NCBI GenBank assembly: GCA_964560085.1
Contig: CAZLKF010000003.1
Coordinates: 1-64,000, forward strand
Source of the DNA: RUG11241 sp964560085
GTDB taxonomy: Bacteria; Bacillota_I; Bacilli_A; RF39; UBA660
Reading direction: 5' to 3'
Length of the DNA: 64,000 nucleotides
Positions 17,803 through 26,266 of this stretch are shown here, one piece after another. Position numbers and translations under genes: made by a program. Every line of letters starts with the position of its first letter. Position 1 is the stretch's first letter. Under the pieces are notes generated by a model. It did no database searches, was not told the DNA's origin, and saw only the letters and a list, made by a program, of their open reading frames with translations.

Positions 17803-17849
17803 TTTTATCCCTCTTCCATTCTTTATTATTTTATATTATTTAATTAGAA

Positions 17850-17872
17850 AAATAAGTCGAATTGACTTATTT
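17850..17872 (-). terminator. Terminator after ddl
   Basis: AAATAAGTC/GACTTATTT hairpin, five-base loop, at the 3' end of ddl; followed by A/T-rich sequence with a short U run on the minus strand. Confidence 0.72.
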
Positions 17873-19054
17873 TACTCCTTTTGCACCTTTAATCCCTTTT
17901 GTACCTGCAAAATTACTCAATATATTAGTTTCGAATGAACGAACTTTCTTTGATTCATTTTTGTAACGTCTTAAACCAAGTGATATTATTTCATCTAGTA
18001 ACTGCTCATAAGTTTTATCACTTTTTTCCCATAGATAGAATGATAAAGACCCTGGAATTGTATTAGGTTCATTGACATAAATATCATTTTTCTTTTTATC
18101 AATTAGAAAGTCAACACGGCAAACACCATTTAAATTTAAAGCCTTAAAAACTTGTTTTGCATATTCTTGAACCTTGGCTGTCATTTTTTCATCAATGCGC
18201 GCTGGCATAATACGATTGGTTGAAGCCATACCTTTAGAGGAACCTTTTAGTTTTCCTGAACCTAAATACTTATCACGATAACTTAAAAATTCGTCTGTTC
18301 CCATTACCTCTTCTAAAACACTGACTTCTTGAAATTCATAATTACCAATAACACTAGCATTTACTTCAACAAGGTTTTGAACGGCCTTTTCAACAATGAT
18401 TTTTGAGTCATAAGTTATAGCTTCATCGATGGCAGCATCTAATTCATCTTCCGTTTTTACATAAGTAATTCCAACACTACTACCTAAAGTTGCTGGCTTA
18501 ACAACAACTGGGAATCCTAGAGATTTAATTTTTTTTGTTATTTCATTTGTCTCAAGTTGATATTCAGTATCATAAAACCAAGTATAAGGAACACAAGGAA
18601 TATCTTCAGCTGTCATAACTTGTTTCATTATAACCTTATCTTGTCCTAAAGCAGAACCGATAACATTTGAACCAACATAAGGAATATTAATTGCCTCAAA
18701 ATATCCTTGCAATGTTCCATCTTCTGCTCCATGTCCATGAACTATCGGCAAAATAATATCGATATCTGTTATTTCTTTTTTAAAGATTCCGTTTATTTTT
18801 TGTAAAATAAAGCGATTATCCTTTCTAATCAAAGCGACCTTAGAAGCATATCTCTTTAAAGAATCAAAATCACGATAAATATCAATATCTTTAAGCATCG
18901 CTCCTGTGTACCAACTTTGATCCTTGGCTATATATATTGGTACTATTTCATATTTTTCTTGATTAATATGTTTCATAGCTTGAACAGCAGAAATAATGCT
19001 TACTTCATGTTCTACTGTTTCACCACCAAAAACAACTCCTACTTTAATTTTCAT
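17867..19054 (-). CDS. ddl: D-alanine--D-alanine ligase
   Basis: 395 aa. Joins two D-Ala residues for the peptidoglycan stem peptide. The N-terminal motif GGETVEHEVSIISA, the ATP-grasp core (PVVVKPATLGSSVGITYVKTEDEL, EKAVQNLVEVNASVIGNYE) and the Mg-binding end VCRVDFLIDKKKNDIYVNEPNTIPGS are intact. It is longer than usual: about 25 residues of Gly/Lys-rich tail (NFAGTKGIKGAKGVK) follow the normal end. Upstream genes murF and an alpha/beta hydrolase are only ~10 nt apart, so the three form an operon making and adding D-Ala-D-Ala. Confidence 0.95.
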   Translation of the reverse strand: MKIKVGVVFGGETVEHEVSIISAVQAMKHINQEKYEIVPIYIAKDQSWYTGAMLKDIDIYRDFDSLKRYASKVALIRKDNRFILQKINGIFKKEITDIDIILPIVHGHGAEDGTLQGYFEAINIPYVGSNVIGSALGQDKVIMKQVMTAEDIPCVPYTWFYDTEYQLETNEITKKIKSLGFPVVVKPATLGSSVGITYVKTEDELDAAIDEAITYDSKIIVEKAVQNLVEVNASVIGNYEFQEVSVLEEVMGTDEFLSYRDKYLGSGKLKGSSKGMASTNRIMPARIDEKMTAKVQEYAKQVFKALNLNGVCRVDFLIDKKKNDIYVNEPNTIPGSLSFYLWEKSDKTYEQLLDEIISLGLRRYKNESKKVRSFETNILSNFAGTKGIKGAKGVK

Positions 19055-19063
19055 AAAATCCTC

Positions 19064-20659
19064 CTACTTCTCATTAAATATATCTGGCAAATCATTCTCT
19101 AACAACATATATGTTTCTTTTCCTTGCAATTTGACAGCAAGAGGAAAAGCCTCTTTAACGTCATTAATAACATGAATGTTTTTCTCATCATATTTCTTAT
19201 TCATTAATCCTTTATAAATTGGTTTAGTTACATTTTCACCTACTAATATCACTTCATCAGCAACATCAGCAATGTATTCACCGAATTTCATATTTAAATC
19301 GTCTTGTTCACGGCCCAAATCAATCATACCTGGCGTAACTATTATTTTTTTACCCGGCATAAGATTCAAAACTTCAAGTGCCATTTTAGATCCAACTGGA
19401 TTAGAATTATAAGCATCGTCAATGATATTCATATTTTGATATTTTTTTAATTCTAAGCGATGTTCTGTTGGCTTTACTCGTCTAACAGCCATTTCTAATT
19501 TTTCATCTTTAATTCCTAGTTCATTAGCAAGGGCGATTCCTGCTAAAATATTATAGATATTAACTTTTCCTAATAACTTAGTTGTAAAATGATATACTTT
19601 GGGATTATCTTTAAAAACACAATCAAAACTTGTACCTTCATGAGATAATTTAATATTAGTTGCTCTAACATCAGCATCCAAGTTATCAATAGCAATCCAA
19701 ATTACTCGACATTTATTTTTTAATTTATAGGAAACTTGTAATTCATCATCTTTATTTAAAATTGCAATTCCGTCTTGAGGTAAAGCTTCAATTAAAGCAA
19801 ATTTTTCTTTTTGAATATTTTCTTGACTACCCAATGTTTCTAAATGAGCTATCCCTATTTTTGTCAAGATTCCATATTGAGGATGAACAATATTAGTTAA
19901 CTTTTTGATATCTCCTTTTTTTGATGTACTTATTTCAACAATAAAGATATCATTAAATTTATCTAAATAATTATTAATTGTTATCATTATTCCATATGGA
20001 GTATTGTAATTTTTAGGAGTTGGTATCGTATTATATTCTGTGCTCAAAATGTCGTTTAATACATTTTTACTGGTTGTTTTCCCGTAACTTCCGGTAATAC
20101 CAACTACTTTCATATTAGTCATATTATTTAACTTTTCTTTAGCTTTGCTTAAATAATAGTAATAAACAATTTGTTCAATTGGCATATTAATGCGATTAGC
20201 AATTAATACAATAAAATAGTTAAAATAAATCATAATTATGATTATTAAATAATAAAGATATATATTTATATCATTAAAGTTCTTAACAAAAATTATAATT
20301 GGAATTAAATACAATATAAACATTGTTATACTTAGTCTTTTTAACCTTGCTGTATAAACCAAAGGTTTTTTAATTTGTTCTTTTTTATGTCTATAAAAAT
20401 CTATAATAGTTAAAGCAAGATAAATGGTGGCAATAATGTAATGAACATATTCTATTTTTAGAAGAAAACATCCAAAAATTATTAAAATCATTACGATATC
20501 TATTTCTAAAAATACTTTTTTGAAATTTCTAGAAATCCATTTTAGGTAACGAAAACTTTTATCATACCAATTTTGTTGTAACATATGAAAAGCTTTTCTT
20601 GATTTGAAAATTGTATAAAACAAAATAGTTATTAAAGATATAATAAATTCTGTTTTCAT
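19064..20659 (-). CDS. murF: MurF-type ligase with N-terminal membrane domain
   Basis: 531 aa. The C-terminal ~350 residues are a Mur ligase: P-loop GITGSYGKTTSKN near residue 190, TPKNYNTPYG, VEISTSKKGDI, the HRLEL and DDAYNSNPVGSKMAL substrate-binding motifs typical of MurF, then VTPGMIDLG. MurF adds D-Ala-D-Ala to UDP-MurNAc-tripeptide. The first ~165 residues hold about five or six hydrophobic segments, absent from classical cytoplasmic MurF, so this enzyme is probably membrane-bound. Co-transcribed with ddl downstream. MurT-like or cyanophycin-synthetase-like Mur ligases are alternatives, but the adjacent ddl supports MurF. Confidence 0.88.
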   Translation of the reverse strand: MKTEFIISLITILFYTIFKSRKAFHMLQQNWYDKSFRYLKWISRNFKKVFLEIDIVMILIIFGCFLLKIEYVHYIIATIYLALTIIDFYRHKKEQIKKPLVYTARLKRLSITMFILYLIPIIIFVKNFNDINIYLYYLIIIIMIYFNYFIVLIANRINMPIEQIVYYYYLSKAKEKLNNMTNMKVVGITGSYGKTTSKNVLNDILSTEYNTIPTPKNYNTPYGIMITINNYLDKFNDIFIVEISTSKKGDIKKLTNIVHPQYGILTKIGIAHLETLGSQENIQKEKFALIEALPQDGIAILNKDDELQVSYKLKNKCRVIWIAIDNLDADVRATNIKLSHEGTSFDCVFKDNPKVYHFTTKLLGKVNIYNILAGIALANELGIKDEKLEMAVRRVKPTEHRLELKKYQNMNIIDDAYNSNPVGSKMALEVLNLMPGKKIIVTPGMIDLGREQDDLNMKFGEYIADVADEVILVGENVTKPIYKGLMNKKYDEKNIHVINDVKEAFPLAVKLQGKETYMLLENDLPDIFNEK

Positions 20660-20671
20660 TTTTTCTCCTCC

Positions 20672-21400
20672 TTAATCTAAGAAATTTTTCAACACACTTA
20701 TTGTTTGACCTAAATTTTCTAAATAAGCATAATGAGTACAATTAGGATAAACAACCAAACCAGCATTAGAAACCAATTTTTCTAACTCATAAGCATCTTC
20801 TAAAGGTACAGCAGCATCAGCAGAACCCCATATTATTAAAAGTGGAGCTTTAATTTTTTTGATATTTTCAGTAATATCTAAATTAACATGATTTACCAAT
20901 ACTTCACGCATAATTGGTGAAGCGTCTTTATAATCTGTTGAACCTATATGACGTTTTGCAAAATTCTCAAGTTTTTTTACACCAGGAATTTTTTTAGCTA
21001 CTTTGAACATTTTTAATTTTAAACTATCTTTTTGAACTTTTTTCTTATAAGGACTACCAAAAACGATAACTTTTTCAATATCATACATACTCGCGTATAG
21101 TAAGCTTATTTTCCCACCAAAAGAATGACCGATTAATATTATTTTTTTCAATTTTAATTTTTCAATCATTTCTTTTAACATTTCCACATAATCAAATAAA
21201 GTCCATGCAAAATCCGGATCATCACTATTGCCATGACCTGGTAAATCTATTATTAATACTTGATGATTTACACACATATTATTACCAATTGGTTTCATCA
21301 TTTCAATATTCTGACCCCAACCATGAAGTAAAACTATAGTGTCTTTACCTTCACCATATAGTTCATAATTAACATTAATATTTTTTACATTTATTTTCAT
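20672..21400 (-). CDS. Alpha/beta hydrolase
   Basis: 242 aa, no signal peptide. The alpha/beta-hydrolase fold shows the oxyanion segment LLHGWGQNIEMM, PGHGNSDDP, the nucleophile elbow GHSFGGKIS (Ser), a C-terminal acid in WGSADAAVP and the catalytic His in CTHYAYLEN. Substrate unknown. It is the first gene of the operon with murF and ddl (13-nt and 10-nt gaps), suggesting a role near cell-wall precursor or ester metabolism, which is inference. Confidence 0.9.
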   Translation of the reverse strand: MKINVKNINVNYELYGEGKDTIVLLHGWGQNIEMMKPIGNNMCVNHQVLIIDLPGHGNSDDPDFAWTLFDYVEMLKEMIEKLKLKKIILIGHSFGGKISLLYASMYDIEKVIVFGSPYKKKVQKDSLKLKMFKVAKKIPGVKKLENFAKRHIGSTDYKDASPIMREVLVNHVNLDITENIKKIKAPLLIIWGSADAAVPLEDAYELEKLVSNAGLVVYPNCTHYAYLENLGQTISVLKNFLD

Positions 21401-21497
21401 ATAAACACCAAAATAATTATAGCGCAGAAATGATTTATTTTCAAGAAATTTGTTGTTTCACCTTTTTAAAATAATATTATTATTTTAAAAAATAGTG

Positions 21498-21503
21498 TAT
21501 AAT
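21498..21503 (+). promoter_or_regulatory. -10 box of deacetylase gene
   Basis: Perfect TATAAT 18 nt upstream of the ATG at 21521, with TG just before it. GGGTGG follows seven bases later, so the transcript would begin at the Shine-Dalgarno. Confidence 0.5.
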
Positions 21504-21520
21504 CATATTTGGGTGGTAAT

Positions 21521-22549
21521 ATGAAAAAAATTCTAGCACTTTGGATAGCATTAGTTATGATAGGTTCAATCTTTATTTTTGTCGGCATTGATGAAACTAT
21601 AAGATTTCTCGAAGTTCATGTCAAGCCAAGTGATAAAATTGCACCTGTTATTAAATTGAATAACGATATAAAAGAAATTTATATTGATGATGTCTATGTA
21701 ATGCCTACCGTAACCGCTAGCGACAATATAGATGGCGATTTAACAAATAAGGTAATTGTTGAAGGTAGTATTGATAATCGAAAAGTTGGAATTCAACAAT
21801 TAAAATATACCGTTACCGATAAAAATAATAATTGTACTGAAGTTGTTAAGAATGTAATTGTTAAAAATAAACCTTACAATAATACAAAACAAGAATTACC
21901 TATTTTAATGTATCACTTTTTTTATGATAAAAGCAAAGGTGAAAAAGCAAAAGACCATAATTTTATGGAAATAGCTTCATTTGAAGCACAAATAAAATAT
22001 TTAATTACAAATAATTACTATTTTCCAACTTGGGATGAAGTATATAAATTTGTAAATAAAGAAATATCTTTGCCTCAAAAAAGTGTTGTAATTACCGTAG
22101 ATGATGGCAATGAAACCTTTTTTAAATATGCGATTCCCATTATTACAAAATATAAAGCAAAAGCCACTTCATTTGTAGTGGCCAATCGCGTAACTGAAGA
22201 AAAATTGCAAAATTATCGTTCTGAATACATTCAATTTCAATCTCATTCTTACAACATGCATAGGTATCTATATTGTGATGGTAAAACGACTGGTGCTTTT
22301 AAATGTATAAGTAAAACTGAAGCTTTAGACGATTTAAAAAAATCAATTGAAGTTGTAAAGTTAAAAGATGTATTTGCTTATCCTTATGGCGTAACTGCTA
22401 GTCGTAGTTCACTTGTCAAAGATGCTGGATTTCATATGGGTGTCACTACCGTGAATGGTAAAGTTAAACCCGGGGACAATCCTCTTGTATTAAAAAGAGT
22501 CAGAATGAGTCATGGCGTCAAATTAGAACAATTTATATCAAAATTATAA
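21521..22549 (+). CDS. Polysaccharide deacetylase with DUF5011 domain
   Basis: 342 aa from the ATG behind GGGTGGTAAT; a TTG 12 nt upstream is rejected. An N-terminal membrane helix (about 4-24) is followed by a DUF5011 Ig-like domain (about 45-125; KIAPVIKLNNDIKEIYIDDVYVMPTV) and a NodB/CE4-type catalytic domain: ELPILMYHFFYD, the metal motif TVDDGNETFFKYAIP, the later SHSYNMHRY motif and FAYPYGVTASRS. It probably removes N-acetyl groups from peptidoglycan or a surface polysaccharide, outside the cell. The DDG Asp pair and HSxxxH are intact. Confidence 0.9.
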   Translation: MKKILALWIALVMIGSIFIFVGIDETIRFLEVHVKPSDKIAPVIKLNNDIKEIYIDDVYVMPTVTASDNIDGDLTNKVIVEGSIDNRKVGIQQLKYTVTDKNNNCTEVVKNVIVKNKPYNNTKQELPILMYHFFYDKSKGEKAKDHNFMEIASFEAQIKYLITNNYYFPTWDEVYKFVNKEISLPQKSVVITVDDGNETFFKYAIPIITKYKAKATSFVVANRVTEEKLQNYRSEYIQFQSHSYNMHRYLYCDGKTTGAFKCISKTEALDDLKKSIEVVKLKDVFAYPYGVTASRSSLVKDAGFHMGVTTVNGKVKPGDNPLVLKRVRMSHGVKLEQFISKL

Positions 22550-22550
22550 A

Positions 22551-22572
22551 ACTATTTGAAAAATCAAATAGT
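22551..22572 (+). terminator. Terminator after deacetylase gene
   Basis: ACTATTTGA/TCAAATAGT hairpin (loop of four) directly followed by seven T on the plus strand. Confidence 0.88.
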
Positions 22573-22598
22573 TTTTTTATTGCATATATTAATAATAA

Positions 22599-23063
22599 TT
22601 ATTTTATCGGTATTTCCATTTGTGTAAGATAATCACTTTCATCACGGTTTGGTTCATTTAAATAGTAATAATAGATTGGACCTTGCATTGCCAAATTATG
22701 ACGTTTTATAAATTCAAATAATTCCATTAATGTAGAATCCTGTTTTTCATATGGTCCTTTATCGATAGTTGAAACGACCTTACATGATTCAGTATCTCTA
22801 CAAAATATTTTTTCATTACCTGCGATTTCTTGAGTTATATGAAATCCAACTTCTATTTCTAAATTCTCAAGTTCCATATTGTGAAAACACACCATTGCAG
22901 GGCTGCTGGTAATTATATGATGCTCATCAAGATAATTAGTAACAGACAATAATGCTTCTTCAAAAAAAGATTCATACTCATTCATAAAATTAATTGTTCC
23001 ACGGACTGACACTGTATAACATGGGTATGTTTGTTTAATTCGAATTTCTGATATTCTAGACAT
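22599..23063 (-). CDS. GyrI-like effector-binding domain protein
   Basis: 154 aa. A stand-alone AraC effector-binding/GyrI-like small-molecule-binding domain: YPCYTVSVRGTINFMNEYESFFEE, LENLEIEVGFHIT, VVSTIDKGPYEKQDSTLMELFEFIKRHNLAMQGPIYYYYLNEP and a final MEIPIK strand. No DNA-binding domain is attached. Proteins of this type bind drugs or metabolites or act as hydrolases of cyclopropanoid compounds; the ligand cannot be read from sequence. RBS AAGGAGA. Confidence 0.82.
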   Translation of the reverse strand: MSRISEIRIKQTYPCYTVSVRGTINFMNEYESFFEEALLSVTNYLDEHHIITSSPAMVCFHNMELENLEIEVGFHITQEIAGNEKIFCRDTESCKVVSTIDKGPYEKQDSTLMELFEFIKRHNLAMQGPIYYYYLNEPNRDESDYLTQMEIPIK

Positions 23064-23123
23064 ATATTTTTTCTCCTTAAATAAATTTTTTTATTAACTT
23101 CAAATATTATTTTTAAATAGTGC

Positions 23124-24335
23124 TCAATTATTGAGTTTCATTACACATACACATTCAACATGGCATGTATTAGGAAACATATCAAAAGGTGTTAGTTCTA
23201 ATACTTCATATTGTTCATTCAAAATTTTAAGATCTCGAGCTAAAGTTGCAACATCACATGATACATATATTACTTTTGTTGGTTTTACTTTCAAAATTGA
23301 ATTAATTGTTTTAGAATCCAAACCGGCTCTTGGAGGATCAACTACAATAACATCAAGTTTTTCTTTGACTTTTTCCATAAATTTATTGGCATTTTCACAA
23401 TAGAAATCAACATTTTTTATATTGTTTTTTTGTTTATTGAGATTAGCATCATTAATTGCATCCTTATTTAGTTCAATTCCATAAACTTTTTGACAATTAC
23501 GACTTAAATAAAGACCAATTGTCCCAGTTCCACAATAAAGATCTAATAACGTTTCCTTTCCTGTCAAAGCAGCATATTCTTTAACTTTATCGTATAAATT
23601 AATTGCTTGAAATGTATTAATTTGAAAAAATGAAGATGGCGAAATATAGAAATTAAAATCATTCATCCTTTCAATTATTGTTTTGGTTCCTTGTTTTAAT
23701 ATATATCTACCATTATATAAATAAATTGAACTAAAACCTTTTATTCTTGAAACATCAATATCCTTGGTTGTTGCTAGTATTAACATTGATTCGTTATTAT
23801 TCTTGCATATTCTAATTGTTATTTCAGAAATAGATGTTAAATCCAAATAATTGAGTTGCTTCATCAATTTATTAATATTTTTATCAAGTAACAAGCATTT
23901 ATCAATTTTTATAAAATTATTAGAGTCTTTTTCATAAAAACCTAGTACATTATTTACATGAAATGTTACTTTGTTGCGATAATTAAATACTTCTTCAGAT
24001 TTAATAATTTTGTTTATTTTTATATCTAAATTTGCAAATTTTTTAATTGTATTTTTTACTTTATTTTCTTTAAAATCTAATTGCTCCTCATAGTTCATAT
24101 GCATTAAATCACAGCCACCGCAATCTTCATACAATAAACATAAAGGAATTATGCGACTAGGATTAGATTCAAGAACTTTTACTAGTTTTGCTTCATTATA
24201 GTTTTTTTTAGATTTTTTTTGTGAAATTTCTACAATTTCATCTTTGAGAACTCCTGGAATAAAAGTTACAATATTATCAATTCTAGCAACTCCTCTTCCC
24301 ATATAATCAACATCAGTTACTCTTACCTTTTCCAT
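23124..24335 (-). CDS. TrmA/RlmC/RlmD-type rRNA (uracil-5-)-methyltransferase
   Basis: 403 aa from ATG 24335 behind GGTGAT; the longer frame (24389) lacks a ribosome site. An N-terminal TRAM domain (VRVTDVDYMGRGVARID) precedes the iron-sulfur cysteines CLLYEDCGGC and the methyltransferase: SSFFQIN, DLYCGTGTIGLYLS (SAM-binding), VVDPPRAGLD and the catalytic YVSCDVATLARDL. It makes 5-methyluridine in 23S rRNA. The exact position (747 or 1939) is not decided by sequence. An extended -10 (TGTTATAAT, 24357-24352) lies upstream. Confidence 0.94.
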   Translation of the reverse strand: MEKVRVTDVDYMGRGVARIDNIVTFIPGVLKDEIVEISQKKSKKNYNEAKLVKVLESNPSRIIPLCLLYEDCGGCDLMHMNYEEQLDFKENKVKNTIKKFANLDIKINKIIKSEEVFNYRNKVTFHVNNVLGFYEKDSNNFIKIDKCLLLDKNINKLMKQLNYLDLTSISEITIRICKNNNESMLILATTKDIDVSRIKGFSSIYLYNGRYILKQGTKTIIERMNDFNFYISPSSFFQINTFQAINLYDKVKEYAALTGKETLLDLYCGTGTIGLYLSRNCQKVYGIELNKDAINDANLNKQKNNIKNVDFYCENANKFMEKVKEKLDVIVVDPPRAGLDSKTINSILKVKPTKVIYVSCDVATLARDLKILNEQYEVLELTPFDMFPNTCHVECVCVMKLNN

Positions 24336-24351
24336 ATAATCACCAATATAA

Positions 24352-24359
24352 ATTATAAC
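24352..24359 (-). promoter_or_regulatory. Extended -10 of rRNA methyltransferase gene
   Basis: TG-T-TATAAT on the minus strand, 17 nt before the ATG; GGTGAT begins eight bases after the box, giving a nearly absent leader. Confidence 0.5.
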
Positions 24360-24366
24360 ATAAAAA

Positions 24367-24386
24367 AGCATGTTAATAAACATGCT
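24367..24386 (-). terminator. Terminator after cysteine-peptidase gene 1
   Basis: AGCATGT/ACATGCT hairpin followed by six U on the minus strand, overlapping the stop codon at 24386. Confidence 0.85.
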
Positions 24387-26251
24387 CATCTTAAAATATA
24401 AACTTGGTAACCATAACCATTACTACCTGTTCTGCCAGTATCATAACCACTTATCATAAAGCGAGAACTTTCTGTATCCATACTTTCCAATTTTCCATCA
24501 TAAGAATCAATTATCAGTAAATCCTGCTCGGTTAAAGAAGAAGCAGATGTAACGCTTGATTTATAGCCAACAACTGTAACATAATGTCGCGAATTTCCTG
24601 CTTTGTTACCATTTACATGTAAAATACATGGCTGTCCAGCATTTAAAGATTCATAAACAACAGCTAAAATTTCTTCTTTACTATCGTTCACAACTCCACG
24701 AAACCTACCAGCATATAAATAGTCATCAGCTTGTGGAGCACTCATTGCAGACATAGAATCACCATTGTATAATTTGTAAGCATGATAATAAGCGAAAGAT
24801 AAACACATATCACCATAACCAGGTGGTTCATCTTGGGACACGCCATTATTTGCAACTGCTTGGGCAAATGCTAAAACATCATTTTTAGTTGAAACCAAAT
24901 TATATTCACTCGTATTAACAGTGCTTGTAACCGTCGTCGTACTTTTAATGGTAACTTCACAATTAATTTTTGTTTGATTCTCAGCAATGTCAATTATATT
25001 AACCCCGACAGTTTTTGAGGCAGTTGTAACACTATAAGTGTTTTCAAGTTTTTTTTCGGTGGTTGAACCATCAAGTATATATTGATATCCAGAAATTCCT
25101 TTATTGTCACTTGCTGTAACTTCGACTTCGGTATTATTTCCCCTGACCAAAGCTTTACATATACCTACTGGTGGAACATTATCGATATTAGTTACTTCGT
25201 ATTCTTTAATATATTCATTGCCATATTTATCATACATTTTAAAGGTATAAACTTTATTGGCAGTAGCCAAATATTTGCCATTTGTAAAAGCTGTGCGCTC
25301 CCCGTTAGGCATTATTGTATAACTATAACCTTCACCTATAATTTTAAAATTTATATATACACTTTTACTAAACTCTGTCGTATTGATACTCATTTGAATA
25401 TCAAAATCGCTTTTCTGCTTAACAACTTTAACCGTTCTTACAGCAAGTGCCATATTACCTCTACTATTAGTCACTGTATAAGTAATTGTATAAATTCCTA
25501 CTTTTGTTGGATCGACAGCTTTCACATTGTATTCTACTTTACGACTAATTTTACCATCAATATAATCAACTGCTCGATAACCTGGCTCTTTATAATTTGA
25601 ATTTAACGCAATTACCATATTACGATCACCTAAAAGCGTTATTGTTGGCTTTTCTGTGTCAGTCAAGCCACTAATATTACTACTTTTGTCGTTGTTAGTA
25701 ATAATAACTTTGCGATAAACTGTTTCTTTTATTTCACTATCAACATAAGCTATATAAGTTAATGTGTAAACGCCTGGCTCAGTACCAACTTTACCAGAAA
25801 TGACAACTTCTGATTCTTTTTTTAAGGTATACATTGGGTCTTGAAAAATTTCCCCTTTGTTCAAAGTTATTACATCACCACCAACTAAAACAATATACTT
25901 GTTTTTATTTTTAATTAATGGACTTTTATAATCAAGACAGTCTAAATAAACATCGTAGTTCAATTTCCCATTATTATTAGTTACAACTACTCCACTAGCC
26001 TTACTACATAATTCAGTTCCTTCAATTTCCTTAAGTGATGTCAATTCAATGTATTTTTCACCATTGATTGTTATTCCTGACTGTGAAATATAACTTTTAG
26101 TCGCTTCTATAACATCATCTTCGATATCATCATAAGAGCGACCGCAATTTCTTATTAGTAAAAAGATAGCAATGGCAAGACCGATAAGGATGATATACTT
26201 GCCATATTTTATAATCTTCTGTATTTTATCTTGAGAATCTATTGAATCCAT
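24386..26251 (-). CDS. Anchored DUF5011 protein with C39-like cysteine peptidase domain (1)
   Basis: 621 aa. A cytoplasmic N-tail, one membrane helix (about 16-35), a short domain with a Cys pair (TELCSKASGVVVTN...YLDC), two DUF5011 Ig-like domains (about 115-190, 200-275; VITLNKGEIF, PTITLLGDRNMVIALNSNYKEPGY), the shared YSYTIMPNG / YTFKMYDKYGNEYIKE domain, a second Ig-like segment and a C-terminal papain-like domain. Candidate catalytic residues are Cys in GDMCLSFAYYHAY, His in SRHYVTVVGY and Asp in LIIDSYDG. It is a tandem paralogue of the upstream gene and likely acts on wall peptides or proteins outside the cell; the substrate is unknown. Confidence 0.78.
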   Translation of the reverse strand: MDSIDSQDKIQKIIKYGKYIILIGLAIAIFLLIRNCGRSYDDIEDDVIEATKSYISQSGITINGEKYIELTSLKEIEGTELCSKASGVVVTNNNGKLNYDVYLDCLDYKSPLIKNKNKYIVLVGGDVITLNKGEIFQDPMYTLKKESEVVISGKVGTEPGVYTLTYIAYVDSEIKETVYRKVIITNNDKSSNISGLTDTEKPTITLLGDRNMVIALNSNYKEPGYRAVDYIDGKISRKVEYNVKAVDPTKVGIYTITYTVTNSRGNMALAVRTVKVVKQKSDFDIQMSINTTEFSKSVYINFKIIGEGYSYTIMPNGERTAFTNGKYLATANKVYTFKMYDKYGNEYIKEYEVTNIDNVPPVGICKALVRGNNTEVEVTASDNKGISGYQYILDGSTTEKKLENTYSVTTASKTVGVNIIDIAENQTKINCEVTIKSTTTVTSTVNTSEYNLVSTKNDVLAFAQAVANNGVSQDEPPGYGDMCLSFAYYHAYKLYNGDSMSAMSAPQADDYLYAGRFRGVVNDSKEEILAVVYESLNAGQPCILHVNGNKAGNSRHYVTVVGYKSSVTSASSLTEQDLLIIDSYDGKLESMDTESSRFMISGYDTGRTGSNGYGYQVYILR

Positions 26252-26266
26252 ATATTCACCACACTT

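Noticed and set aside
25082..25600. 172-codon plus-strand frame
   Set aside because: It is antisense to the DUF5011 repeats of the cysteine-peptidase gene, lacks a ribosome site and has low-complexity composition.
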